From positions 35,732,019-35,796,018 of the forward strand of contig CM067306.1 in assembly GCA_034231615.1 (NCBI GenBank): DNA of 64,000 nucleotides, given 5' to 3'. The position numbers and the translations under genes were made by a program. This document shows positions 1-13,800 of this stretch, piece by piece; positions within the stretch are counted from its first letter, which is position 1; each line of letters opens with the position of its first letter. Source of the stretch: Meghimatium bilineatum. Taxonomy: Eukaryota > Mollusca > Gastropoda > Stylommatophora > Philomycidae. Below the pieces are notes generated by a model. The model was given only the letters and a program-made list of their open reading frames with translations. It was not told the origin of the DNA and made no database searches.

Positions 1-584
1 TAAAAAAAAACCCATAACAATAAAAAAAATACACAAAACCGTAAAAATATTTAAAACTGGGATGACTTGGACATGTTTTTCTCATGACAATGTATCCCAT
101 TAATTTCTTCCTGTTGGATCGTAATGCGGAAAATTGTCCTTGTTCTTTGTTTTATTTCTAGTTATTTATTTTTAATATTGATAGGATTTTATAGTAACCT
201 TTAGGCCTCTATACTTGATTCAGTATACTACTTATTCATTTGGTTACTGTGGCACTCTCCATTTTGTTGGACACCCTCTGATATTTTGACTATTAATATT
301 TGCAAATAGAATAACAAAGTTACAACTATTAAGCAGTTATATTTTTCCAGTGGCAACATGTGGTTTGATTTCTTATTCACTGCGGTATTACTCCAGCATG
401 TCTCAGCCTCAGCTAAATGGCTACATTTATCCAACTATAGAATTATCACTCTAAACGAAAACACAATGAATTGCACAATGAAAAGCCAATTGGCTTGCTC
501 CATGAAATATGTTTGTGCACAAATACTTCTATCGGCTCGCAAAGCCAGTCACAAAAGCTAGCTTGGGTAGGACCTGAATGTTTA

Positions 585-770
585 CACATCCATGACCACC
601 ATCAGAGATCAAATGAGATCAGGGTACAAAGCCAGAGGAAGACCATGGAAAAGATGGATAGATAATGTCAGGGACATCCTGAACAGACACGGTCATAGCA
701 CAGCCGAGGCCACACATCTGGCTTTAGAATGTAAGCTCGAGCTCCAATCACACTTTACGCTTAAGGGCAA
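585..770 (+). mobile_element. LINE 3' fragment (reverse transcriptase C-terminus)
   Basis: Open stretch with GYKARGRPWKRWIDNVRDIL, the GRP.kRW...i tail seen after the RT domain of many non-LTR elements. It is 5'-truncated and not functional. Confidence 0.7.
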
Positions 771-1728
771 GAGTGGATGATAAAACCACTGGGGAAAGTG
801 CAGGTCTTCTGAAGATGACTTAGCAATCCATATAGTGTTAGTGGCTGTTGAGGGTGTCTATAAACCTGGCAGTTTAAAGGAAAGGGCAGTCAATACAGAT
901 GTGTTTCATAGGGATAAGAGCAGTGTCCTGTTCGAAACTGAAACAAAAACATTATTGATTTGTCCTGCAGAATTTGTTATGTTGTCATTGTCCTATGGTC
1001 ATGTCCTTTCACTAGTACATTTGACCAATGTCAACTCATTTGCACATCTGTTCAGCTAAATTTTCCTAGTGTTGTTTCTGAGAATCTGTGTTATTATACT
1101 GCAAGGTCTTTCCTTTTGCTGTTTTGAGGCACCTTATTTTGCATGACTTCTATTTCTATTTCGTGATAGATTTCTATGTCCAGGATCTATTGCAAGGTCA
1201 CACTGGTTGAATACACAGAGATAATATTATGTACCATTCTTGTTAGATAGATCCTGATTTTCAAAGGAATATATAAACTTGTTTGTTTGTTTATTACTGG
1301 ATTTACCTTTCTTGAGAAAGTCATGCCCTTTTCAACCGTGAAATAGTTTTCTTTGGTTATATCAGGCTTATCTTGTGGTCGAATGACCTGGGTGGTGTCC
1401 TGTTAGGAACTGAGGGAATGACCTGGGTTCTGGTCTGTCCTGAAAAGGATATTAAATAGTGGGGGGAGAGGGGGGATTAACAGCCCTTTGCCAAGATAAT
1501 AGTACTTAATTTTGACCACCAACCCAATAAGGTTGAATACTCTGGGAGGGGTACCCTAAACTTTACTGGTTTCTAAGTATGAAATGTCATGTCCTATTTT
1601 CCTAGACAAGTATGGGGTTAAACCCCTCAATAACATTCTCCCCCACTCTTCCCCACCACTACTAGACCTTGATCCCTAGTATCTTCCAAAGAAACCTGTA
1701 ACTGGTAACAGAATTAACAATGACCTAC

Positions 1729-1850
1729 CTTGGTGAGAGTTGCTATCTGAGTTGTGTCCCATCATAACACTGTTCTCTATATGAGCCAATTGCTGTTGTA
1801 TATGTTGTTTGTTAGAGTCGACATCTACAGTTCTGGAGCAGCAAATACAA
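1729..1850 (-). CDS. CHS: Chitin synthase exon 18 (Cys cluster, coiled segment)
   Basis: Residues 1069-1109 plus one base. It begins with a Cys cluster (CICC) and a Gln/Leu heptad-like run, HIQQQLAHIENSV, comparable to the Cys-rich then coiled region after SWGTRE in insect enzymes. Acceptor TCTGGCAG|T completes Ser; donor CAAG|GTAGGT (phase 1). Later exons were not found in bases 1-1728. Similarity is weak here; phase and order carry the call. Confidence 0.78.
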
Positions 1851-4800
1851 CTGCCAGAAAATACAGTCAGAATACTTTATTAGCATCATTATCAGGTCAA
1901 ACAAAGGACTAAAAAAAGACAAGAGTAGTTACTTGACTGTAAATGATTCTAGTGGTTCCTGTGCGTTTTAACCCTTAGCCTAATCCCATGTAGTGATATC
2001 TGCAGATGTTTGTCAGTTGCTGCTGTGTTCCATATAGTTAGTTAATTTTAGAACAATGATGGTACATAGGGCGTTGGTCATTGCTTTCCATCACCTCTGT
2101 GTCCATCTGGGCAGGCAGCACAGACAGCGGAACATTCCTGTAGGACTGCATTACACTAAACTAGCTAAGAGAGGAATACTGGCCCACAAAGATGGATATC
2201 CACAGAAAACTGTATGGTAGCACCAAGGAGCTTTCAAAAACAGCAGCATTCATTAAGAAAACCAGATGTGCTGTGTAGACGTTAAATTGCGAACGAGAAG
2301 AAGAAGATTTATTTTTACAGTGTGCGCCTCATTGCAAGTTGCTGTAGTTCTTGTTTACTGCCTATGCCCAATATTGAGCTTCCTCTATTGATTGTTCTAT
2401 GCAATTTATCTTGGGTGACCAACAAAGGTAAGTTTTCATCCATCTTAAAAGTACATGGTCAATGTAATTCCACTGTCTTCTTCTCATAAAACTAGACCCA
2501 AATTATTGGTTTGTTACACCTCTCCCATCCTCAACTGTATTAGCAATAGATGTTTCCATAATCTGTCCCTCAGAAGTGTTTAAAAAGTGTGCTTTCGACC
2601 ATCTGTCAAGATGAATAAGGCTGTGTGTGTATGTATGCATGTGTGTGCTCTCATTTTGTTTATGATGATGTATGCCTATCTAGTATGTGATGGAAGAAAT
2701 TTGGAATTTGAAATTTATCACTGAACTAATGGTGATATAAGGAGAAAAATTTTTACAGCTCGACCAACAAGCCACAGGAATTATAAGCATGCATACTTCT
2801 GCCATATGCTGGAGTGAACTAAGCTCCTATGGGTCTACCTAGGTAGCTATAAAAGTGGCTCAAAAACGTCATTTTTTCTAATAAATGATTTATTACTCAC
2901 ACCCTTTTCACCTGTGTGTTGCCAGACCTAAAAGAGAGCAAAGAATAGTGTTGCTGTAACCTGCCATACATGTCATAAGAAGTGGCTGCAGATGTTTTGA
3001 GGTTGGAGTTGGTTGTTCCATCCCATTTGGCCAACTGGCCAAAAATTTATACTGAATTCGAATGTGTCGGATGATTCTTCTGGCTCACCAGTCTGATCTA
3101 AAAGTATTATATGCAATGGCACAAGAGCATACTGCTCGGAAGTTTTAAAGTACTAAACAAAAAAAGCTTAACCTCATGCCATATGAAAAAAGAATTATCC
3201 AGCCTGTCAACTCATAAAAATTGCCCAACTATGGACTATGCCCTGCACCCTAACGATCTCATAAAATGTGACACTCACCTTATGATACTGCCTGTACTTT
3301 TAAGACTTTCCATTTCAAATCCTGCTGTCAGTTTGGACATCCATTTCTGCACAGTATTTTGTTTCTTAGTTTTGGCCTCAGATGTCGAAGTCACTGGTTT
3401 TGCTACCTCTCTTGTGCCCCAAGACACGACATGTAAGTTTCCCAGAGAATAAATGATCAGCAGAAGTGACATTGATGGAACAGAAACAAAATAAAGTAGG
3501 CCATGAAAGATACAGGTAAACTCCTGTTAGGAAAAGAAAACGTAAATAAAAAAGTGATTAATACTAGTGATAATGTAAAATTTAACTTCACAATATAATG
3601 AACATCATGATGACAAAATCACAAAAACAGAGGTGCTGCAGCGGAAATAATTACCATCAAAGATGGGAATACTCAGCATTAGATGACTAAGATAGCTGGG
3701 TCATGTGCGAAGAATGACTAACAATAGTAGGCCTATCACAAAAGTAGATATTGTTTGGTGAACTTTTGGTAGAGAAAAGAGTTCATGGCAGACCACTGAC
3801 GAGATATATGTAAGGCATCAATGAAAGACTTTACTACAATAGCTGGGAAAATGTTGCAGAAGACTGAGGTGCATAGAGGTAAATGTTATGCAATGATGCA
3901 GAAACTATTGAAGCACTTCTGAGGGACAGAATTTAACACAAACAACACACACGTAAAGCATATAATATAAAATAGTTATCTAAACTGTGAAAATAAACAC
4001 CTGAACATAGAAGAAAATTGGCTCCCCAAAATTAAAATACTAAGTTTTTGGACATATAAAATGACAATGGGTTAGAAAGAATAATTATGGAGGGAAATAT
4101 TCCAGATATGAGAACAAGAAGCAGACCAAAACAGAAACTGGATAATTTTACAATATGAATATTATTTTTTGTTTTTGTTTCTTGATTAGAAATTAACTTC
4201 ACAGCATGTTGGGCATTTCCATAAGTGCTCCGCACTCCGTTCCAGCAGTCATTCCAGTGTATGTAGACTTAGAGCCCCAGTCAGGTGTTGATTATGTGAT
4301 CTTGGGGGTCTTACAAAAAAATTACTTTTCCTTCCCTCCCCTCTAGATACTCCCATTTCTGGCATTTCTGTATGTGCACGTTCTCAGTCTTATTGACCTC
4401 ATATAGACCTTGGTGTAATGGGTGGTGGTTGTATTATGTCACTTTAAGGTACAACCTAACCTGTGCTACCTAATGTCGCACTCTAATACAGGGAAGATCA
4501 AGCAGAAATCTCATAGCAGAGATGGGTGTATCCCTAGTACACTCCAGTACCCTCTAATTGCCTCATGTTGGACGTTTCTTAATCTATCAATTTGTGTCTT
4601 TGACAACATTAGTAGGCCAAGGCCTTAATCTATAGCAGGTAGCACCATCACTTGTAGAAGCAGAAACAGTACCCTTTGCTGCATGTCGAAGGTCACCATA
4701 ACCTTGATAACACTGATCCCTCTTTTAGCCTTCTGAATCATATTTGTGATGTGTTTGTTGAATGAGAGACTTCTATCAAAGGTTATCCCAAGATATTTAA

Positions 4801-7800
4801 GGTTCTGTTCTCTTTCAATAAAAACAGACCATGCAACTGACAGCTGGCAGTGTGTCCCTGACCAGATTATTATTTAAGGAGTACCAGACGACCTTTGCGT
4901 TGTATATTCTGCACCATATCGACAATTGATCTAGTCCACACTGTACACTGTCACAGATATCTATTCTACTCCTGTCCATGTTGTATAGTAGGATATCATC
5001 AGCGTATGTCAGAACTCTACAATTGCTTGAGGTTTTAAATTGAGCAATGTTTAACATATAGCCTACACATTAAACAGCACTGGGGACAGAGGAGATCCTT
5101 GTGGCAGACAAGGTGCTATTATTCTGATCTTAGACCCAGGATTAGCACTTCAGAGCGTTTATACAGAATAATACATATGCTATCCAGCATATGATCCAGG
5201 GATGGATATCGTGTTCCCTTAGTATGTTGACAAGATGGGTGTAACCAACTCTATTGCACGCATATTCTAGGTCTATCGCTGCAACTACATATTCTTCTTA
5301 ATTCTGAAAACCTTCATAAAATGTTGTTTTTACTGCTTGTAATGATTATTTGTAATAATTAATATATTTAAAAATTATTCTATAAGCACCCTATTCATAA
5401 TATTAAGACTATTTATAATTAGATATAGCCATGATATGAATTGTGTGTTTTGAAAAATACCACCTCATTCTATCTATCTAATGTCTTTTCTCTGCTTGTG
5501 CTGTGAGGCATCGCAGGATTGAATGACGATCGGTTTTTGGGCTATGGCACATTTGGTCACTTGATATGCAGTAATAATGTGATGTCTCAGAATATTGGTA
5601 ACTCCTTATGGTCTATCAAAAGCTATCTATTGACAGCTAAAGAGATTATTTCATCACCATAATCATATGGCAAGAGCTAACTGCTCACAGCTAAAGGGAT
5701 TACTTCACCATCATCATATGTCAAGTGCTAAATTTTTGCCTATACACGTTTGTCCCAAAAATGGGGTAAAAGTGACGTTTTACAAATGTTAATAAATTCT
5801 AATTCTACACGTAATTGTATTGTTTCAATACTGTCACTAATGTAAGATAGATAAATAAGTTATACACTGCTGCCAGTTTGGTCTCTCATAGTTAAGTCTA
5901 GTTGTCAGAATATGCTTAAAATTGTCTGTATGTTTGCCCCCAGCTACCTTATATGATGGCAAAAACAATGATGATCATTCTATTGTATATGATGGCAAAA
6001 ACAGTGATGATCATTCTATTGTATATGATGGCAAAAACAACAAGAATAACATACTTGAGGATGTAGAATGGCTGCCATAACAAAAATGCCAACAACTGCG
6101 ATGAAAAAGATGGTAGTTACAGAACAAAATCCATAGTCTGCGATCTGTCTGATGAGGCCGACAAGGACTATCATCATGAGGATGGCATAAATGATGGACA
6201 CAATAGCTGCAAACTGAAGCTGTAGAGATAATATAATATGCAACGTTAATTTATCCTATACCATAGCTCGCCACACCAGGAAGGCCTAAAGGTCTCATAA
6301 ATGATCTACTGGACGAACAAATGTAGGTCTGAAGGTTTCATAAATGATCAACCTTATCAACAAATGATGAAGACCTCATAAATAAGCTACTGGACAAATA
6401 CATGTGGAAGATATGAAGGTCTCATAAAGGACCCACCGAACCAACACATGCTGAAGGTCTCATAAATATCTATCAAACTAATGCACACAGAAGGTGTCAT
6501 AGATGTCCCATCACAAATTTCCACTTTTGGAAGATCTAATAAATTTTGTTTTAAACTGGCAGATGAGGGATTTAAAACTAAAGTTTCCATCCCTAAAACT
6601 TCCTTTTGTCTCATCCACATGTTGGTGTAATTGGTGGTGAGTATATTCTGTTACTTCTTAGATATGACTTCACTTGCGCTACTTGATTTTTGGAGTAAAG
6701 ATCCTTATGTTAGTGGGGCAAAAATTTGCATGCAAATGTATGAGAAATAATTCTTCAGTAAGTTCAATGTCATGAGGAAATTGCAGATGCTGATCCAAAG
6801 CTGGGAGAGATCAATATATATGATTATAATAATTATTCTATGTTAGAAAGACATAATTAGCTTTGAAGTGGAACTTACCATTTTTTTCTAACATATTTTT
6901 CTGATTAAGGTTACATAACTACACAAAATTTTAGTGTTTTATAATGTTCACATAGTGCAGCTATGTAAAGACACACAGTGAATCAATTATTTGACAGTTT
7001 TTGTCAATTCTCCCTCGATTTTATAATCGTTTGTATCACCTTTATGCCCGCAGATCTTTGCCCCTTCAGATGGGGCAGAAGTCCGAATTTACATAAATTC
7101 ATAAACTCTCATTCTATTGTCTACCAATGAGTCATTTATTGTCTATAGGTAAATTTTAGGTTTTCAATACCCTCACTAATGTTAGATGGATAGATAGCTA
7201 TACTAATGACAGTTTGTTGTCCCATAGTTAGGTTTTAGTGTCAGAATACACTAAAAAGTGTATAATGCAGATCTTTGCCCTCACCTACCCTATAAATAAT
7301 TAAGCAATACAAATTGTATTAGTTATCACAAACCTGTATGCTTGATTTTGCTGTAAATACCAGCACAGTAAATAGGATAACGGGAATAAGATTAATAATC
7401 AAACTTCCAAAAAGAGGTATGTCAGGGTACGCTGTATTAACAGCACCGACAATCATTATAAAAATAGTCCCTGGAGTCAAGATTGAGGATGTCATCATGG
7501 CCATTTGGTAGGCTATATATAACAAGGATATGTCCTCATTTTTCTTGGTCACCGTTCTCCAACTTTCAAGTAAATCTGTGAAAGACAGAAGATCACATCT
7601 TAACTCTTAAGAGTCCCTACAGGATATGTAATTGGTATGCTACTTAATACTAGTAATATCAAATGCAGGGTGTAAAGTTTCTGTGCACTCATTTACATTG
7701 TTGGTGGCACTATGTTACATGAATTGTGGGTCTGCAAACAGAAATCTGTGATTGCATTAGCCATACTGGTTTAGCGCGGAGTTGTCTGCTAATGATGTGC

Positions 7801-10800
7801 TATTTCTGTGATGACACAAAAGATGCTTAAACTGTAACAGAATTTGCATGGTTGTGTGCATAACATTTTGAAAGTTTCAAAAGTTGAACTGTTATCATGT
7901 GATGAGGCCAAATCTGCCTAACATGTACCACATATATCACAGCCATGCTGTAAACCATCACACAATGTATTCCATTCTCTGGACTACATTCAGAAAACCA
8001 GCAGGAACAAATTATTGCTGAAAGTTAAATTATGTCATGCTATAAGCATTCCAGTATTAAAGAACAACTACATCATTGCATGCACACAAAGGTAAATGTA
8101 TCATCAACTTACCCAGAACATTGGCCATTGTTGAAGGTGCCCACCTTCTTCTTTGATTATAAAACTCATAAAACCCCTCAGGAGCATAGGTGAAGCTGTC
8201 TGAAGCAGCACAGTATTCAACTCTATAGCCTTGTTGAAGGAGTAGAGTACACAACCACCTGTCCTCACCTGTTAACAAGTATTTGAATCGAGTATTTAGC
8301 AGGTATCAGTATGTTATTTGTCTACCTGTAACACATATTACCATTCTGAGGTAATAACCTGATCACTATCCATCTATATTGTTTTGTTCCAACTTAGTTC
8401 AGGGTTGCAAAGAATAGGGCAACTGTCTTTTCCAGGCATGTCATAGGAGATGACTAAGGAAAATTGTGGGATAGGCTGGCAACCTATCACCTATGAAAAA
8501 AATCATTTTTGTCACATCTGGTCTCAATATTTTACTTTTGTCTTCTATCAAATAAACTCCATAGATAACAATGAGATGCAGGCCAGCTGACAGTGCACCT
8601 TTGTCCTTTTGTGACAGACTCCTAGGTGATGGGGAATGTTAGATGTGCCATCACTGCCGAAGGGTCAACAAATTGGACAGAAGAATGGCCCAGAAGTGTG
8701 TGCTGTGTTTCTGGCACGACATGGGATACTGGTATACCTCACCTCATGGACTAAACATGAATCCATAAAACCCCTTACACAACTATGCCTTTGAGACAAC
8801 CTTATATGTGTCAGGGTGTCACCTCAGTTACACAACTAAGAAGAACCTGTGCTTTTATCAGAAAGACCATGAGCTGTCAAGAGCTATCTGCTCATAGCTA
8901 AAGGGATTATTTTTTCATCATCACCTTCATCTAGGTTCCTTCAGCATCGAATACTGAAGTGAATAGAGAAGAAACCACTGCTCTCTAGTTGGAGTGATGT
9001 AATGCTGTGGTCTCTCTAGTTGGAGTGATGTAATGCCATGGTCTCTCTAGTTGGAGTGATGTAATGCCATGGTCTCTCTAGTTGGAGTGATGTAATGCCA
9101 TGGTCTCTCTAGTTGGAGTGATGTAATGCCGTGGTCTCTCTAGTTGGAGTGATGTAATGCCGTGGTCTCTCTAGTTGGAGTGATGTAATGCCGTGGTCTC
9201 TCTAGTTGGAGTGATGTAATGCTGAGGTTCATAGTTCTTGCATATTATTGGAACTCATAATCATCATCATGAAACATGGTGGATATGCGCAACAGCTTTG
9301 AGCTCCTGAAACTTTCGCAAATGTTAACCAGCTAGAGATGTGTTTTCAGGGATTTTGTTATTTTTTTCCTATTCATTGGATATTTCTTGTGTATTTATTG
9401 GATATTTCATGGACATATTTAAAAATGTTTATTTATATGTGCACACATGAACTGTTATAAATGATGTTTACAATAGTATGTGTATTCATTACATTGAATA
9501 TCAAATACACAATATCGAGTGGTTATCTATTGTCACACTTTTTTCGTGGTGTGGACTATGACTAGCTTTGCTCAGAACATTATAATTTGTGTGTATTGCC
9601 TCCCTGCACATGTCACAATTAAAATTTCCTTTACAACTGTGTCTGCTGAAATGTGCTCACTGCATCCCCGAGCAGTACTCTATAATGGTTGTTCTGTAAA
9701 AAGTCTCTCTTGTTCTTTCTCTCGCTTTGCCATCCGGTACCCTTTTTTAATGCTTGTAGTGCAAGTATATTTTCATTATAAATATGTATAAAGCGACATA
9801 TTCTTTCCAGAATTTTGTCTTCATCATGGCTTCTCTGAATGCATTGACCAGAGATATATTTATACATTTTTCGATGACAATAGTTCATCATCTTCTTGGT
9901 CTTCCTCTTTCTCTCTCTTGTCTGGCACTCAACCCTCCAGAATCAGCCTTTCGATAACATCATGTCGCTTTAAGTGTCCAAAATACTGTAGCATCCTTCT
10001 TATGATGGTATTTAGAAGTCACCCTTCATTTAGTTTCAGTAATTTCAATGTTCTTCTTTTTTCTCTGCTCATGATATTCATAAGATCTTTCTGTAAATTT
10101 TCACTTCAAGTGAATTTATTCTTCTGAATATTGTCTTGTTTAAAGTCCAAGTCTCACATTCATATGTTGTCACTGGGAAAACACATGATCTGAAAAGGAT
10201 TAATGTAGTATGGTTATTACTACTTTGCCACAGCTTTCTCATTTGTGTTACTTTGAGTGTTGCAATTGAGAGTCTTCTCCAATCTTGACTAAACAATTCC
10301 CAGAACTGTTTATATTTTCTCTAAAAATGAATTTCCCCTGTGCTGAATATTTTTCTTGTCCTACAAAATAAGAGACCTTCCACAGAACTGGATTTTTATT
10401 TACACCAGAAATTATATACCGCATGGATATGATGCTTAAATATGACACTTGTGAAATATCATTTTTAGCAATGAGGAGTTAGAAAACCAAGAAACCAGTT
10501 AACTCATCAATAGCTGTCAGATGGAAGAACGAATAAACTCACGCATAATAGCTAAAGGGTTAAGAGTTTTCTTATTCTCCGTCTTATGGTCCATGCCTTG
10601 TGGCATTGGTTGTCATGTATTTCCTCATTGTTCTGTTTCGTGTGCTGACAATCATTTCTTCTTAATAGTCCATGCCATATTGCGTTGGTTTCATATCTTT
10701 CCACTGCCTTCTATTTCGTGTCCTATCAATCATTTCCAATACAGATGTTCTCCCATGCCGCAATGCTAAACTGTCAATTATCTTCCCTCTTGATTTTCCC

Positions 10801-13800
10801 TTACCCCTCTTGCTCTTAAACTTGCCTGTTGTTACAATGTGTTTCATATTTTCTCTTCTCATGATGTGTCCAAAAACATGAACTGTCTCTTTCTGATGCG
10901 GGTAAGAAGTTCTGTTTTTGAATTAACACCTTTCAAGATATCTTTATTTTGCTTTTTATCTGTCCACTGTGTTCTTAACATTATTCTATAAGTTTCCTAA
11001 GGCATTTATTTTCAAATCAATCTAATTTAGTACATAATACTAATAAATATCATACAAATCAATAAAATAATATGAACACAGAAACAGATGAAGGAGTTTG
11101 GATTTGTCACACATGTTTCTTGTGCCAAGCATTGGAGTTATATTTTCAGCTCAAGATTAGTTTTTCACTTGCACTACCTGTTGAATTATAATCTGGTTTT
11201 CTTACTGATGACAGCTATTGATGATTCATCTGTGAACTCTATAACATCACCATTTCCTGAGTTATCAGCAAAATAATTTCATGGTCTGTTTTTCTATTGC
11301 TTAACTCTCTACATGCTGCCCCTCACTCTATATATGTTGCCTCACTCTCTACATGTTGCCTTACTCGCCGAGAGTAATTATTAAATAATGATGTAAATGT
11401 ATGATCTCCTGAGAACGGTGCTTCTTACCTGCTTGGACATGGAAACATGTCTACCGGACCACAAGAGTGTCTTAATAACAAAATCTCTTTGGTCTTAATA
11501 ACAAAATTATTTTACCAGACTGAGATCAAAAAAGGTTGAAAAGTTATACATTAGAGCCTGCATATTTACAGTTGCAGACATAGAAATAAGAAGAGGGGTA
11601 AGACAAGGATGCATTTTATCACCAAGCCTATTTAATATCTACACAGAGAATATCTTTAAAAATATAGAAGAAATACCAGGACTAAAGATCAATGGGAAAA
11701 TAATAAACAACATTAGATATGCAGATGACACTGTTCTTTTAGCAGAAAGTGAACATGAACTACAAAGACTAATAGATCAAGTCAATAAATCAAGTAATGA
11801 ATATGGACTGGATATAAACATTCAAAAAACAAAAACCATGATAATCATTAAAGACACAGAAGAACAGGAGGTAAATATAAACATACAGGGAGAGAAACTA
11901 CAACAAGTAAAACAGTATCAATATCTTGGACACATAGTCACAAATGATGGCAGATGTGAAACAGAAGTTAAAAGGAGAATAGGAATGGCTAAAAGTACCT
12001 TCAATGACATGAGGAAATTATTAATATCTAAACAAATTACAAACAAGTTAAAAATGAGAATTATAAAATGCTACATCTATTCCATATTAATGTATGGCTC
12101 AGAAACATGGACACTAAATAAACAATTAGAAGACAAAATTGATGCCTTTGAAATGTGGGTATATAGAAGAATAGGGAGAACATCATGGAAAGAGAAGAAA
12201 ACAAATAAAGAGGTGCTAAAGACACTTAATATGAAGAAAGAACTACTAAGAGAAATAAAGATCAGGCAAATAAAATACTTTGGACACATTAAAAGACATG
12301 ACACCCTATTGAAGACCTTACTTGAGGGTAAAGTCAAAGGGAGGCGAGCAAGAGGTAGGCAGAGATACAAATGGGAGAGTAACATTACACGATGGACAGG
12401 TTACAGTCTAGCAGAGTGCACCACCAAGACAAGAGATGTTGGAGATACGTTGCAGCCAACCTTCGTTGCGGAGACGGCACTTGATGATGATGATTTACAG
12501 TTGCAATATATGGATGTGAATCATAGACAATCACCAATAAAGTTAGAAAAAAAATTGTAGCATTTACAACAAACGTTACAGAAGTATCCTCAGAATACCA
12601 CGGATAGACAAAATCACCAACATCCTGAAAGAATTGAATGTAAAAGAAAACTGGTTAAACAAGCTTCTCTCCATAAATCTGCAATATTTTGGCCATATAA
12701 AATGGCACAATAGCCTAGAAAAGATCACAATGGTGGGGATGATTCTATGGCAGTGAAAAGAAGTAGGTCATGAAGAAGATCAATGCAAGACATCAAAGAG
12801 CACCTGAAAATGACACAGAAAGCAGAAAGGTTAGCTCAAGATCTGCAAGAGTTTCGAAAGAATGTAATGACTGCTACATCCTGTCCTGGATATGCTACCA
12901 GATGAAGATTGATGTAAATAGTGATTTGGTTAGGTAAAATGTACCTCTTATTGGAGGTATGCTCCTTTCAACCGCAGATGTTAGTCTAATTTGATTATAT
13001 CAGAGCTTTACAACCATACAAAATAGTGGAGGTTGCACTTCTGGTAATCCAGCCACCATGGCCTCCTAAGTAGTATTAAAAAAGTCATAATCAAATTACC
13101 TTGGTCATATTGCACATAATGTCTGGCAACAGATGGAGGTGTGGCATATTTCCTCATCACATTGTCATCCATCAGGCAAGAGCCACGGAACAAACTGAAA
13201 CAGCCTGGGCTACAAAGTACACAACCAATCACATGCTCTGTTGCTTTTTGCAACCAATGGCTGATGGCGTATTCAAATTTCTGATACCAGACCATAGGCC
13301 CTGTGGAAAAATCAGCATTAAATTATTGTAATGACATATTTTATATTATATAGTAGATTATCTGGTTCCTAGCACAATAAAAGCAGCACTGAATTATTGT
13401 AATTTTACATTATGTAGATTAATTGGTTCCTAGTGCAACAAAAACCAAGAGGAATTATTCAGGCTGTCAGTCAATAAAATAAAAAAAATAGATGCTTGCA
13501 GGGTCATAGGAATCGCTACTTTCATCACTAAAGATGGATGTGTCTGGGCATTGGCAAAAATAAAATGACACAGCAATATATTTACATTCTCTGAACTACG
13601 CACATCCTGATGGAAATCTAGTGGGACCATCCTGCTGCAAGAGACATCCAGTAGGAGTTTGAGAACAAACAGTCAGAAACACTTTCAATGGTAAAATTAC
13701 AAAAAACTTGCATGGTTTGAACATGTAAACCTACATGATTCCCTATAAAAAATGATTCTGCAGGAAACAGATGATGATGGAAGAAGCAGAGAATGCCAAA

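Noticed and set aside
1390-1470. Next chitin synthase exon after exon 18
   Set aside because: A TTTTCAG acceptor in phase is present, but the donor is poor, the piece is a short local duplication and no C-terminal membrane segment is coded.
8981-9224. CRISPR-like array
   Set aside because: The units are contiguous tandem repeats without spacers, in a eukaryotic genome. The same holds for the arrays at 40.0, 51.8 and 57.9 kb.
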